Source of the DNA: Collinsella sp.
Lineage (GTDB): Bacteria; Actinomycetota; Coriobacteriia; Coriobacteriales; Coriobacteriaceae
Assembly (NCBI GenBank): GCA_019414645.1
Contig: DXLP01000014.1
Coordinates: 1 to 58,786, forward strand
Direction of reading: 5' to 3'
Length of the DNA stretch: 58,786 nucleotides
Shown: piece after piece, positions 1 through 8,936 of the stretch
How positions within the stretch are numbered: position 1 is the stretch's first letter
Layout: each line of letters begins with the position of its first letter
The notes under the pieces: generated by a model
What the model was told of the DNA's origin: nothing
The model's input: the letters and a program-made list of their open reading frames with translations, nothing else
Databases searched by the model: none
Program-made: the position numbers and the translations under genes

Positions 1-303
1 CCCGTGGGTTATACCCTAAGAGCAAACCACCCTTTTTAAGGGTGGTTCTGATTTGGGGTCCCGGTCTCCACAATTTCCGTCAAGCTTTTGGTCAGCTTTT
101 GGTTAGTTGGCGGGTTGGTGGAAGGGCAAAAGATCATTCGGTAAAAAAGCTCAGAGAAAGTGCTGGTAGGGGAGTTGTTGAGCTTTTCGACAGCTTTTGA
201 GCAAAAGAAACTTTGTGGCTATTGCCGGCGATTGCGTTGTCGCGGTCATGGCGGTGCGGGATGCTGGTCGTAAGCGTCGAACGCTCCGATTTTGGAGGCC
301 AAC
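1..303. other. Intergenic region at window start
   Basis: No open frame here has a ribosome site and convincing protein features. Positions 25-47 hold a perfect 10-bp hairpin (arms AACCACCCTT and AAGGGTGGTT, loop TTT). It lacks a clear T-run on the + strand, so it may be the end of an upstream transcript or a repeat remnant. Positions 80-200 carry several loose copies of an AGCTTTTGG-like word in direct orientation. The ribosome site of the first gene, GGAGG, is at 294-298. Confidence 0.5.
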
Positions 304-738
304 ATGGACCTGTTTCTTGAGACCCCACAGCAACAAGCCGAGCGCATGCTGCGGCAGCAGCGGCGGCTTATAGAGATGCAAATGCAAGGGGTTGCCAACC
401 AGGCGCCCGTGCAAAACGTCGTGCCCGCTGCTGTACCTGCAGCCGTGCCCGGGTGCGAATCGGCACCAGAGGCCTATTCCGTACAGCAAGATTCATATGC
501 GCAGGAGCTCGCGTTCGACAAGCGTCGTGCGCGTCGTCGCCGCGTGGGCCAGCGCCTGCGCACATTGGCGATGATCGTGCTCATTCCGCTAGGACTTGCG
601 GCAATCTTCTTGGCCTCATATGCCCTCACGTGCATTCTCAACGGTGCCTCGCCCAATGAGGTGCTCCAGCATCTAGCGGCCCTGGGCCAGCGCCTAGGCG
701 ATGTCGCAACAACCATCCGCGCCGGCTGGGAGAGTTAG
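304..738 (+). CDS. Small single-pass membrane protein, unknown function
   Basis: I do not recognise a family. The 144-residue product has a Gln-rich start (about residues 5-30), a low-complexity Pro/Val/Ala stretch, a basic cluster (KRRARRRR) at about residues 73-80, and one strongly hydrophobic segment (about residues 91-110, MIVLIPLGLAAIFLASYAL) followed by a short tail. The basic patch before the segment predicts that the N-terminal part stays in the cytoplasm. The ATG at 304 is chosen over an in-frame TTG at 292 because GGAGG at 294-298 sits five bases upstream of the ATG. The gene stands alone. A membrane-anchored regulatory or envelope role is possible, but nothing in the sequence decides it. 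Confidence 0.7.
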   Translation: MDLFLETPQQQAERMLRQQRRLIEMQMQGVANQAPVQNVVPAAVPAAVPGCESAPEAYSVQQDSYAQELAFDKRRARRRRVGQRLRTLAMIVLIPLGLAAIFLASYALTCILNGASPNEVLQHLAALGQRLGDVATTIRAGWES

Positions 739-828
739 CGTTTGTCACATTAGGACTTCCAGGGTGTACGAATTATCGCCACGAGCAGAATTCTTGCATC
801 CTGTGGGTCCTGTCGTGCGACTGAATAG

Positions 829-849
829 TATTATTGAAGATAAATAATA
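829..849. promoter_or_regulatory. AT-rich dyad upstream of the nucleotidyltransferase gene
   Basis: TATTATT (829-835) and AATAATA (843-849) form perfect 7-bp arms around a 7-bp spacer. It lies 13-33 bases before the ATG of the next gene, in a stretch far richer in A+T than its surroundings. It is placed where an operator for the HTH partner encoded downstream would be expected. Function is inferred from position only. Confidence 0.4.
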
Positions 850-861
850 ATAGGATTTGCT

Positions 862-1392
862 ATGTATAAGCAGGATTTAGAGCAGACTCTTTTGGGCATT
901 GACGAAGAGGCGGAGCTGGAAATAGGTCCAAGAGACGACAGGCCGAACGTTGTATTGGTGGGAGGAAGCGCCTTCATGCTAAACGATGTGACGGATCGTT
1001 CGGTTACACATGACATTGATGTGTTTGAGGCAGATAGGTGCCTCCGCGAGATCATAGCTCGATACCCCGAGGTGAATGGTATGGCGGTGGCATATTGTAA
1101 TCAGATGCCGTTCAATTACGAAGATCGTTTGATTCCCTTGGATATTGGGGCGCGCTTTATCAGGTACTTTACGCCATCCTTGGAGGACCTGGCGGTAATG
1201 AAGCTCTATGCCTGTCGTCCGAACGACATCATCGATCTTCATAGCCAGGCATTCGTCGACCGACTTGATTGGGGACTGCTCGAACGGCTTATATTCGACG
1301 AGGGCGAGGCGCTGGCGTCGTCGCCTTCGGAGCGGAGTTATCAAGAGATGGTCTGCGCATACAGCCAATACAAAAAGGAGGTGCTCGGTTGA
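862..1392 (+). CDS. DUF6036-like nucleotidyltransferase, candidate toxin of a bicistronic module
   Basis: The 176-residue protein has the start of a minimal nucleotidyltransferase fold: VLVGGSAFML at about residues 31-40, followed by THDIDVFEAD at about 50-59, where the D-x-D pair would bind metal. This arrangement is seen in DUF6036/AbiEii-like nucleotidyltransferases, many of which act as toxins or modify RNA or proteins. A second conserved-looking patch, PSLEDLAVMKLYA, follows at about 101-113 and is typical of the family. The stop codon overlaps the start of the next gene (an HTH protein), so the pair is translationally coupled. The AT-rich leader hints at horizontal acquisition. Family assignment is fairly safe; the toxin role is inference from the pairing. 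Confidence 0.7.
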   Translation: MYKQDLEQTLLGIDEEAELEIGPRDDRPNVVLVGGSAFMLNDVTDRSVTHDIDVFEADRCLREIIARYPEVNGMAVAYCNQMPFNYEDRLIPLDIGARFIRYFTPSLEDLAVMKLYACRPNDIIDLHSQAFVDRLDWGLLERLIFDEGEALASSPSERSYQEMVCAYSQYKKEVLG

Positions 1393-1952
1393 ATCTGACC
1401 TTTGAGGGATTCTTAAAAGGCTATTGCCGAGAGCTATCCGGACAGCAGTCGCTCAGTTTTAGAAAACTGGTTAAGCAAGCGACGACGGTTGCGCCGCGCG
1501 TGGCGGAGCCCCTGTTTTTGCTCGCTTTGGCACAGGGTAAAGCCGAATACGTTCTGGGCTTATCCGAGGGTTCGTGGATGGAAGAGGGTTACCGAGGCGT
1601 TTTGTCCTTGTACGCCCAAACGGGTAGCCTGGCATCTCTATGCGCCGAGGACAAACTTCCTAATCGTTATGCCAACGTTTGGCGTGCGTATAGAGCGGTG
1701 AAGGAAAAGCCAGTGGCGGACAGAAGAATCAACGCCCTGATGCGAAAAAGAACGTTGGGAGCGCTAGAGGAATCGGGTGTAACGCGCTACGGTCTCTGCC
1801 GCGATTTGAATCTGAATAAGGGAAACGTGTACGCATATTTAGCCGGTGATGACTCAAAGGTGAGCAGGGAGACGGCGCGCCGCATTATGGAATATGCGGA
1901 GGAGAGGGGCGCCCAAGAAGGGGCCGGGCGCCCGGTGCGTGTGGCGGGGTAA
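1389..1952 (+). CDS. HTH protein coupled to the nucleotidyltransferase, candidate antitoxin/repressor
   Basis: I start this gene at TTG 1389, which overlaps the preceding TGA by three bases and has AAGGAGG about seven bases upstream. This gives 187 residues. The first ~110 residues are helical with no family I know. The C-terminal part (about residues 125-175) reads as a helix-turn-helix: RYGLCRDLNLNKGNVYAYL, then a second helix around SRETARRIMEYAEE, as in Xre-like DNA-binding domains. An HTH partner fused behind a nucleotidyltransferase suggests an antitoxin that also represses the operon, perhaps through the AT-rich dyad at 829-849. Toxin first and antitoxin second is the reverse of the AbiEi-AbiEii order. 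The role is inferred. Confidence 0.65.
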   Translation: MNLTFEGFLKGYCRELSGQQSLSFRKLVKQATTVAPRVAEPLFLLALAQGKAEYVLGLSEGSWMEEGYRGVLSLYAQTGSLASLCAEDKLPNRYANVWRAYRAVKEKPVADRRINALMRKRTLGALEESGVTRYGLCRDLNLNKGNVYAYLAGDDSKVSRETARRIMEYAEERGAQEGAGRPVRVAG

Positions 1953-2003
1953 GATTGATCGCGGTTTTGATTGATGATCGATTGGGTTTGTTGGGCGGAG
2001 TTT

Positions 2004-3359
2004 ATGTCTGCAATTGATATTGCACTTATTGTGATTGCTTTGGTGGCGGTGGGGGTCGCTGCGGCCTGTGCCCTGCAGCTCAAGGGCCTTCGCGTCGAGC
2101 TGCAGGAGCGCGGCGATAGCGGGGCAGAGATGCTGGCTGCGCTCGAGCAGGCCAACAATGCGCTCGACACCCTGAACGTCGCTTTGGCCGAAACCCGCCG
2201 CACGGCAAATGCCATCGCGCAGCAGCAGACGACCGATGCGGCCGTAGAGCAGCAGCGCTACCTGACCATCGCGCGTGAGTTCTCGCAGGCCGGCGACCGT
2301 ATGGATGACCTGCGCCGCGAGACAGCCCAACAGCTTGGCGCCAACCGCGAGGGTATCGAGCACCGCCTGGACAAGGTTCGCGAGACGGTCGATGCCCAGC
2401 TGAGCGCCATCCGCAAGGACAACAACGTGCAGCTCGATCAGATGCGCGCGACGGTGGACGAGAAACTCTCCCGTACGCTCAACGATCGCCTGTCCGCATC
2501 GTTTAAGCAGGTGAGCGACCAGCTCGAGGCTGTGTACAAGGGTTTGGGCGATATGCAGTCCATTGCCACCGGCGTAGGCGACCTCAAGCGCGTGCTGGGC
2601 AATGTAAAAGCGCGCGGCATTTTGGGCGAGGTACAGCTGGGTGCGATCCTGGCGGACATCCTTACGCCCGACCAGTATCTGGAAAACGTCGCCACCAAGC
2701 CCGGCGCCTCGGAGCGCGTTGAGTTTGCCGTCAAGCTGCCGGTGGACGAGGGCGATCCCGTGCTGCTGCCGATCGACTCCAAATTCCCGGGCGACGCGTA
2801 CGAGCATCTGCTCGACGCGCAAGAGTCGGGTGATGCCGAAGCTGTGGCCACCGCGCGCAAGACACTCGATGCTATGGTGAAACGCGAGGCAAAGGACATC
2901 TGCGAAAAGTACCTGAGCGTGCCCGCGACCACCAATTTTGGCATTATGTTCGTGCCGTTTGAGGGCCTGTACGCCGAGGTCGTCAGCCGCCCCGGGCTTA
3001 TCGAGACCCTGGGCCGCGACTATCACGTTAACGTTGCCGGCCCCAGCACCATGGCGGCCATCCTCAACAGCCTGCAGATGAGCTACCAGACGTTTAGGCT
3101 GCAAAAGCGCACCGACGACGTGCTGCGTGTGCTCTCTGCCGTCAAGGCCGAGCTGCCGCGCTATCAGGCGGCGCTGCGTCGTGCCCAGCAGCAGATCGAG
3201 ACCGCGGGTAAAACGGTCGAGGGCATCATCACCACGCGCACCAACGTTATGGAGCGCAAGCTCAAGGACATCGACGCGCTGGAAGATGCCGAGGAGGCCG
3301 ACGAGATCTTGGGGCTCACATCCGCGGAGCTGCTCGCAGACCAAAAAGACGAGGACTAG
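2004..3359 (+). CDS. rmuC: DNA recombination protein RmuC
   Basis: 451 residues with the RmuC layout: an N-terminal membrane anchor (about residues 3-25, IDIALIVIALVAVGVAAACAL), a long coiled coil (about 35-190, rich in Gln, Arg and Glu), and a C-terminal nuclease-like domain starting near GNVKARGILGEVQLGAIL and including PIDSKFPGDAYEHLL and the FVPFEGLYAEV patch. RmuC proteins limit inversions between short inverted repeats and have a PD-(D/E)XK-related fold; the D-S-K segment matches that core. The ATG at 2004 is preferred to one at 1971 because GGCGGAG precedes it and the membrane segment then begins at the N-terminus. RmuC is notable in a window so full of inverted repeats, though that may be chance. 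Confidence 0.9.
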   Translation: MSAIDIALIVIALVAVGVAAACALQLKGLRVELQERGDSGAEMLAALEQANNALDTLNVALAETRRTANAIAQQQTTDAAVEQQRYLTIAREFSQAGDRMDDLRRETAQQLGANREGIEHRLDKVRETVDAQLSAIRKDNNVQLDQMRATVDEKLSRTLNDRLSASFKQVSDQLEAVYKGLGDMQSIATGVGDLKRVLGNVKARGILGEVQLGAILADILTPDQYLENVATKPGASERVEFAVKLPVDEGDPVLLPIDSKFPGDAYEHLLDAQESGDAEAVATARKTLDAMVKREAKDICEKYLSVPATTNFGIMFVPFEGLYAEVVSRPGLIETLGRDYHVNVAGPSTMAAILNSLQMSYQTFRLQKRTDDVLRVLSAVKAELPRYQAALRRAQQQIETAGKTVEGIITTRTNVMERKLKDIDALEDAEEADEILGLTSAELLADQKDED

Positions 3360-3484
3360 CTGCATCTGACGGCGGAGCGCCTGCGCAAGCGCGGGGCGCG
3401 GACGCTTTTCGCGTCGCACTTGCCTGAAGTGCGCTTTAGTGTGCAACAATGGCGTTTCGCCCTATCAGACGCGAAAGGAAGCCC

Positions 3485-5287
3485 ATGTCTCAGAGAAACA
3501 CCAGTCCGCTCAAACGCTCCACCGTGCGCCGCACGCTGCAGCGTTTTTGGGACGTCACGCGCACGCAGCCGCTGATTGTCTTTCTCTCGGTGTTCTCGTC
3601 GGCGGGCTACATCTTTTTGCTCACGTTTGCCAACACCTATGTGATGGCCCTCATCGTCGACCGTGTCCAAGCGGGTCCCGTGGCGGGCGATCAAGTATTC
3701 GAGGTCTTTGGTCCCTACATTCTGGCGCTCGTGCTCGTTAACCTGGTAGGCCAGATCCTCTCCAAGCTGCAGGACTACACCGTCTACAAGCTCGAGATTG
3801 CGGGCAACTATCACCTGGCGCGCTTGTGCTTCGACACGCTCTCCAATCAATCCATGACATTCCACACCAGCCGATTTGGCGGATCGCTCGTGAGCCAGAC
3901 GAGTCGTTTTATGAGCGGCTACACGGGGCTGGTGGACGTGACGGTGTATTCGCTCATCCCCACTATCACCTCGGTTGTCTGCACGGTAGCGGCGCTCGCC
4001 CCGGTGGTGCCCACATTTACCGTGATCCTGGTGGGCATCATGGTCGTTTACATCGCGTTTGTCTGGCTTATGTACAAACGCATCATGCCGCTTTCGGCCG
4101 CGACGTCCGCCGCGCAGAACAAGCTATCGGGTGTGCTTTCCGATGCGGTCACGAATATCCTGGCCGTCAAGACTTGTGGGCGCGAGGACTTTGAGCGTGA
4201 CCTATTCGATACCGCCGACCGTGCCGCGCGCGACGCCGAGACGGTTTCGATGCACGCCATGATGCAACGCAACTTTACGACCTCGGGCCTTATCGTTATC
4301 ACCATGGCCGTGGTGAGTGTGTTCGTGGCGGGCGGCAACGCGTGGTTTGGCATCTCTGCCGGCGCGCTCGTCATGATCTTTACCTATACGTACAACCTCA
4401 CCATGCGTCTGAACTATGTGAGCTCCATGATGCAGCGCATCAACCGCGCGCTCGGCGATGCGGCCGAGATGACGCGCGTGCTGGACGAGCCGCGTCTGGT
4501 GGCAGACGACGAGAACGCCCCCGAGCTCAAGGTGGGCGAGGGCGCGATTGATTTTGAGCACCTGAGCTTTGCATACCGTGACGCCGCGGCGGGCGAGAAC
4601 GTGTTCGACGATCTGACGCTCCATGTGGCAGCGGGCCAGCGCGTGGGCCTGGTGGGCAAATCGGGCTCGGGCAAGACAACACTCACCAAGCTGTTGCTGC
4701 GCTTGGACGACGTACAGGGTGGCCGCGTGCTCGTGGACGGCCAAGACGTCTCGCGCTGCACGCAGCAGAGCCTGCGCCGCCAGGTTGCCTACGTGCCTCA
4801 GGAGGCGCTGCTGTTCCACCGCTCCATTCGCGAGAATATCGCCTACGGGCGTCCCGACGCCACCGACGAACAGATTCGCGAGGCGGCACGCCTGGCCAAT
4901 GCCCTGGAGTTTATCGATCGCCTGCCCCATGGCTTTGACACCATGGTGGGCGAGCGCGGCGTTAAGCTTTCGGGTGGACAACGCCAGCGCGTGGCCATCG
5001 CCCGCGCTATCCTGACCGACGCGCCGATTTTGGTGCTCGACGAGGCGACCTCTGCCCTGGACAGCGAGTCCGAGGCGTTGGTGCAGGAGGCGCTCGAGAA
5101 CCTGATGCGCGGTCGAACCTCTATTGTGGTGGCGCATCGCCTGTCCACCGTGGCGGCACTCGACCGCATCGTGGTGCTGGCGGACGGCGAGATTGTCGAG
5201 GACGGTACGCATGCACAGCTTGTCGAGGCGGGCGGCGAGTACGCAAGCCTGTGGGGCCGCCAGACCGGCGCATTTTTGGAGGTGTAA
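3485..5287 (+). CDS. ABC transporter, fused permease and ATPase (exporter type)
   Basis: 600 residues forming a half-transporter: about six membrane helices in residues 25-320, then an ATP-binding domain. Walker A (GKSGSGKTT) is at about residues 390-398, the signature LSGGQRQRVA at about 495-504, and Walker B ILVLDEATSALD at about 515-526, with the switch histidine in VVAHRLSTV. This fits the ABCB/MdlB-type lipid or drug exporter family working as a homodimer or heterodimer. No partner half-transporter is adjacent, so a homodimer is likely. The ATG at 3485 follows GAAAGGAAGCCC; an upstream in-frame start at 3449 lacks a ribosome site. The substrate cannot be read from sequence. Confidence 0.88.
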   Translation: MSQRNTSPLKRSTVRRTLQRFWDVTRTQPLIVFLSVFSSAGYIFLLTFANTYVMALIVDRVQAGPVAGDQVFEVFGPYILALVLVNLVGQILSKLQDYTVYKLEIAGNYHLARLCFDTLSNQSMTFHTSRFGGSLVSQTSRFMSGYTGLVDVTVYSLIPTITSVVCTVAALAPVVPTFTVILVGIMVVYIAFVWLMYKRIMPLSAATSAAQNKLSGVLSDAVTNILAVKTCGREDFERDLFDTADRAARDAETVSMHAMMQRNFTTSGLIVITMAVVSVFVAGGNAWFGISAGALVMIFTYTYNLTMRLNYVSSMMQRINRALGDAAEMTRVLDEPRLVADDENAPELKVGEGAIDFEHLSFAYRDAAAGENVFDDLTLHVAAGQRVGLVGKSGSGKTTLTKLLLRLDDVQGGRVLVDGQDVSRCTQQSLRRQVAYVPQEALLFHRSIRENIAYGRPDATDEQIREAARLANALEFIDRLPHGFDTMVGERGVKLSGGQRQRVAIARAILTDAPILVLDEATSALDSESEALVQEALENLMRGRTSIVVAHRLSTVAALDRIVVLADGEIVEDGTHAQLVEAGGEYASLWGRQTGAFLEV

Positions 5288-5349
5288 GCGCCCCGGACGT
5301 GGGACAATCGTGCCTGTAGTTTGTTGTGCCGCTGAGCTGAGGAGACGCT

Positions 5350-6015
5350 ATGCCACGCGAGACCAATGCCGCCAAACGCGAGCGCGCCGTTGAGGTGTGC
5401 GAGCGCCTCAACCGTCGCTATGGCCCGGTCGAGTGCTTCTTGGACCACGAGAATCCCTTTAGGCTGCTCATCGCGGTACTGCTCTCGGCTCAGACGACCG
5501 ATGCACAGGTCAACAAGGTGACGCCGCGGCTGTTTGCCCAGTGGCCCACGCCCGAGGCCATGGCGGGGGCGAGCGTGGCCGATGTGGCCGACACCATTAA
5601 GTCACTCGGCTTTTATAAGAGCAAGGCCAAGCACGCCGTGGAGGCCGCGCAGATGATCGTTGCCGATTACGGCGGCGAGGTGCCGGCCGACATGAAGGAG
5701 CTCGTCAAGCTACCGGGTGTGGGGCGCAAAACGGCGAACATCGTGCTCAACGTGGGGTTTGGCATTGTCGAGGGCATCGCGGTCGATACGCACGTCAACC
5801 GCATCGCGCACCGCCTGATGCTGAGCCCCAAGACGCATGCCAAAGAGCCGCTCAAGACCGAGCAAGATCTGCTCAAGATTTTGCCGCACGAGTATTGGGA
5901 GTCGGTCAACCACCAGTGGATCACCTTTGGCCGCGAGATCTGCGACGCTCGCAAACCTAAGTGCGACGAGTGCCCGCTGGCAGACCTTTGCCCCAGCGTG
6001 CGCGTGACGGGGTAG
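5350..6015 (+). CDS. nth: Endonuclease III (DNA glycosylase/AP lyase)
   Basis: 221 residues, the usual length for Nth. The helix-hairpin-helix LPGVGRKTANIVL (about 121-133) carries the catalytic lysine K127, and the catalytic aspartate is D146 in VDTHVNR. Four cysteines with C-x6-C-x2-C-x5-C spacing (198, 205, 208, 214) make the 4Fe-4S cluster loop. The enzyme removes oxidised pyrimidines and nicks the abasic site in base excision repair. GAGGAGAC precedes the ATG. It sits 62 bp after the ABC exporter and may be its own unit. Confidence 0.95.
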   Translation: MPRETNAAKRERAVEVCERLNRRYGPVECFLDHENPFRLLIAVLLSAQTTDAQVNKVTPRLFAQWPTPEAMAGASVADVADTIKSLGFYKSKAKHAVEAAQMIVADYGGEVPADMKELVKLPGVGRKTANIVLNVGFGIVEGIAVDTHVNRIAHRLMLSPKTHAKEPLKTEQDLLKILPHEYWESVNHQWITFGREICDARKPKCDECPLADLCPSVRVTG

Positions 6016-6133
6016 GGCCCGGCACGTTTTGCCGGCGTCCGAAGGCTTTGGCCAATGTTGCGCAACACATTTGGGTCGCGAGGGCTCAATATGATGACGG
6101 CAGATGCCGTTTGTTGTAAGGGGATGCCCGAAT

Positions 6134-7180
6134 ATGTTTTGCACCAAGTGTGGCTCCGAGATGCCCGACGGAACCGATTTTTGCACGAACTGCGGGGCAC
6201 GCATGGGCGCTGCCTCTCCGGCGGCCGCGCCTGCTGAGCCCGCACCGATGCCGGCGGCAGGGATGCCTTCCGTGCAGAAGAAGTCGTATAAGCGCGCGGT
6301 GATTATCGGCATATGTATAGCGGGCGTGCTTGTGGCCGGTGGCGCTGCGCTGGCGCTGACCGGCGTGCTGGGTCCGCTTGGGCAGGGCAATTCATCGCAG
6401 ATTACAGTACTTGGGTCCGACGAGGGTTCGGCCGAGCACAAGGACAAGGGAAGCGCCAAGGAGAAGCCTGCTGAAGAGCAAGAAGAGCCGGAAGAGCCCG
6501 AGCAGACGGGCGGCAGCGTAAAAGTCGACCTCAACGACCAGGCAACTTATGCCGCCGCAAACCTGTTCCTGTCGAACTTTACGGAGGAACACTTCGATCG
6601 GGACTGGTATCAGGCGGGCGGCTTCGATTCGACTGACGGACTTTCTGATGACGAGAAATACAAGCTGGTCAAGTTTATCTGGTGCCATTTTATTGACAAC
6701 GCGCCGTATCGAATCGAGAAAGGCGACTATGACAACGGTCACTATCAGCGCATGGCGACCGATGTGATCAATAGGGAACTCAATCGCCTGACGGGTCTGA
6801 CGCTCTCGGATGCTGACATGACCTTTGATAAAGGGTCGGGTGGGCAGATGCTTGCCGATTCGGCCGAAGCGCATGACGGGTACTTGTATCTGAAGCAGGA
6901 ATACGGCCAGGGAAATTACAACCCATCGTGTGCCATCGTTACGGGCGCGACTGACCTTGGCGACAACATCTACGAGCTCACCTATGAGGTTTACAGTGCT
7001 GGCGGTGCGTTACTTCCTTCCGACATCCCCGAGAGCACCTACGGCCTGCCAAAGGACCAGTTCATCGCCGCAATTCAAGCGGATGCATCCAGGGGCCGTA
7101 CCGAAACTTGCACGGTCCGCGTCGCACAGGGTGACGGCGCCCCGACCTTCACACTGCTTAAAATGGGCGTCTACGATTAG
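6134..7180 (+). CDS. Zinc-ribbon membrane protein with extracytoplasmic domain
   Basis: 348 residues. The N-terminus is a zinc ribbon (MFCTKCGSEMPDGTDFC, then TNCGARM; two CxxC pairs in residues 3-22). A Pro/Ala linker follows, then one membrane helix (about 55-80, VIIGICIAGVLVAGGAALAL), an acidic Lys/Glu-rich spacer (about 95-125) and a ~220-residue C-terminal domain outside the membrane. I do not recognise that domain; it is rich in aromatic residues and ends in VRVAQGDGAPTFTLLKMGVYD. Zinc-ribbon/membrane/variable-domain proteins are common in coriobacteria and may be envelope sensors. ATG 6134 is chosen because the zinc ribbon then starts the protein; another ATG lies 30 bases upstream. 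A clear terminator follows. Confidence 0.75.
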   Translation: MFCTKCGSEMPDGTDFCTNCGARMGAASPAAAPAEPAPMPAAGMPSVQKKSYKRAVIIGICIAGVLVAGGAALALTGVLGPLGQGNSSQITVLGSDEGSAEHKDKGSAKEKPAEEQEEPEEPEQTGGSVKVDLNDQATYAAANLFLSNFTEEHFDRDWYQAGGFDSTDGLSDDEKYKLVKFIWCHFIDNAPYRIEKGDYDNGHYQRMATDVINRELNRLTGLTLSDADMTFDKGSGGQMLADSAEAHDGYLYLKQEYGQGNYNPSCAIVTGATDLGDNIYELTYEVYSAGGALLPSDIPESTYGLPKDQFIAAIQADASRGRTETCTVRVAQGDGAPTFTLLKMGVYD

Positions 7181-7206
7181 ACTCGGCGTATAGCTCACTC
7201 TGATAA

Positions 7207-7236
7207 CGCCAGGCGACTCGTCCGTCTGGCGTTTTT
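7207..7236 (+). terminator. Rho-independent terminator after the zinc-ribbon gene
   Basis: Arms CGCCAGGCG (7207-7215) and CGTCTGGCG (7223-7231) pair over 9 bp with one G-U pair and are followed by TTTTT (7232-7236). Confidence 0.8.
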
Positions 7237-7269
7237 GTTGCGGGGCTGGGCATGCGCTTGAGCTGGAGT
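7225..7269 (+). repeat. Left copy of a 45-bp direct repeat
   Basis: This 45-bp stretch, which includes the right arm and T-run of the terminator, recurs at 8937-8981 with three mismatches. The two copies bracket the ATP-grasp gene. The right copy lacks the left arm of the hairpin. Confidence 0.7.
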
Positions 7270-7389
7270 ATTTGTCGCCTCCTGCCGCCTCATGCAAAAA
7301 TGTGTTGCTAATTTAGAAGCCTATTCAAGCGCGCCGAAGTCGTGCGTGCTGGCGTAGCATGAGCAAAAAATCAAGCAATGGAGGGTAAC

Positions 7390-8856
7390 GTGGCAACATT
7401 GAAGACGCGAGAGCTCGAAGATTATTTTGAACGCATCGTACGCACGCGCGAAGGTGACCTACCTGGTCGTCGCAAAGGCGACGAATACTTGTCTCAAACC
7501 CATGCGCTCTACCATGGTGATCCTGCGCCCTGGGCTCTGACGCCAAAGATATTCGACATGGATATGACGGCGCTTCTTAAGGAGGCCGCCGAGCGCATGT
7601 ACGGCATTATGGACAAGGTGACGCGGGCGTTTTGTTCCGATGCCTCCGTGCGTGCGTGGTTTCGCATGGATCCGGCTTTTGCTGACCTGTGCGCTATGGA
7701 TGCCGGCTATGATTGCCAAATTCCCCTTGCGCGTGTTGATATCTTTCTTGACGAAGATGCCGGTTCGTATACGTTTTGCGAGCTCAATACCGACGGCAGT
7801 GCCGGAATGGTAGTGACCGATGCGGTCTGTCAGGCGGTGCGAATGACGCCTTCCTTTGAGGAGTTTGCATCCGACCACCCCGGCTTTCGGCAGTACGATT
7901 TGTGCGGTAGCTGGATAGACGCATTGTTTGAGACCTATGCAGAGTGGAAGCTGGCCCATCCTCGCCGCACCGAGGATAGTGCACGATCGGACGACGGGAC
8001 CCGCGTTGACGAGGGGCTCTATGCACCGCAATCAAAAATATATCCTGCTTCGGTGGCAATCGTCGACTATTCGGAAAGCATCGACTTGGAAGATGCGGCT
8101 CATTTTGTCGACCTTATGAGGCGACGGGGTGTGGTGGCGCGCTTTGCGGATGTGCGCGACCTGCGGATTGGCGAAGACGAGAGCGGTGCTAGGCGGCTGT
8201 GCGATGCCGCCGGTCCTATTGATTGCGTTTGGCGGCGCGCGGTGACCGGCGAGCTGTGGGATAAGCCGTGCGACGGACGCTCGGCCTTAATCGAGGCGGC
8301 TCAAGAAGGGCTCGCGTGCATCGTTGGTGGTTTTAGAACGTGGCCGTGTGCGACTAAGACCGTATTTGCATTTCTGTGGTCTCGGGCCGGTCAGTCCTTG
8401 TTGAGCCCGGAGGAGCAATCGTTTGTACGGGAGCATGTGCCCTATACCGAGATTTTGGACGAAAGCGCCCAGTTGTCGAGATTTGCCGAAAAGGATCGAT
8501 GGATTGTCAAGCCGTGCGGCGGCTACAACGCGGTTGGCGTTGTTGCCGGCTTGGATGCCACGGAACGGGAATGGTCCCAGGTGCTTGCTCGCGCTGCGGC
8601 CGCTGGGGCGATTGTACAGGAGTATGCTCAGCAGTATCAGACTCCCTGCTTGCGCGGAACGCTTGTCAATGGGCCGCATCGAGGAGAGGCACCAAAAGGA
8701 CTTGTGGATGATCTTGGTTTTGCGCCCGCTTCTAATATGGAAGGCCTGTACCTGTATCGCGGTCGTTTCGCGGGCGTGTACACACGCGTCGGCTTTGCCA
8801 ACACCATAGGCGAGTGGACGAGCCGCTTGAACGTTGCGAGCTTTTTTGAGGAATAG
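7390..8856 (+). CDS. Glutathionylspermidine synthase-like ATP-grasp enzyme
   Basis: About 488 residues resembling the C-terminal synthetase of glutathionylspermidine synthase and related circularly permuted ATP-grasp ligases. Landmarks are RVDIFLDEDAGSYTFCELN (about 117-135), NTDGSAGMV just after it, the lysine-bearing DRWIVKPCGGYNAVGV (about 370-385), IVQEYAQ, and a C-terminal NMEGLYLYRGRFAGVYTRVG. These ligases form an amide bond using ATP; the substrate here is unknown, since coriobacteria are not known to make glutathionylspermidine. I favour GTG 7390, five bases after GGAGG; ATG 7378 would put that ribosome site inside the gene. The gene is bracketed by a 45-bp direct repeat, which hints at insertion. 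Confidence 0.75.
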   Translation: MATLKTRELEDYFERIVRTREGDLPGRRKGDEYLSQTHALYHGDPAPWALTPKIFDMDMTALLKEAAERMYGIMDKVTRAFCSDASVRAWFRMDPAFADLCAMDAGYDCQIPLARVDIFLDEDAGSYTFCELNTDGSAGMVVTDAVCQAVRMTPSFEEFASDHPGFRQYDLCGSWIDALFETYAEWKLAHPRRTEDSARSDDGTRVDEGLYAPQSKIYPASVAIVDYSESIDLEDAAHFVDLMRRRGVVARFADVRDLRIGEDESGARRLCDAAGPIDCVWRRAVTGELWDKPCDGRSALIEAAQEGLACIVGGFRTWPCATKTVFAFLWSRAGQSLLSPEEQSFVREHVPYTEILDESAQLSRFAEKDRWIVKPCGGYNAVGVVAGLDATEREWSQVLARAAAAGAIVQEYAQQYQTPCLRGTLVNGPHRGEAPKGLVDDLGFAPASNMEGLYLYRGRFAGVYTRVGFANTIGEWTSRLNVASFFEE

Positions 8857-8936
8857 CCGTTTCTTGGGGCACCTTCCGTGGTTGCGGCGTTCGAAGTGAC
8901 GGGGAGATTTTGGCGAAGCCGATGAGCCCGGTTCTA

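Noticed and set aside
1854..3449. 531-codon open frame antisense to rmuC
   Set aside because: It lies entirely opposite a confident gene, has low-complexity Arg/His/Leu-rich composition typical of the reverse of high-GC genes, and has no ribosome site.
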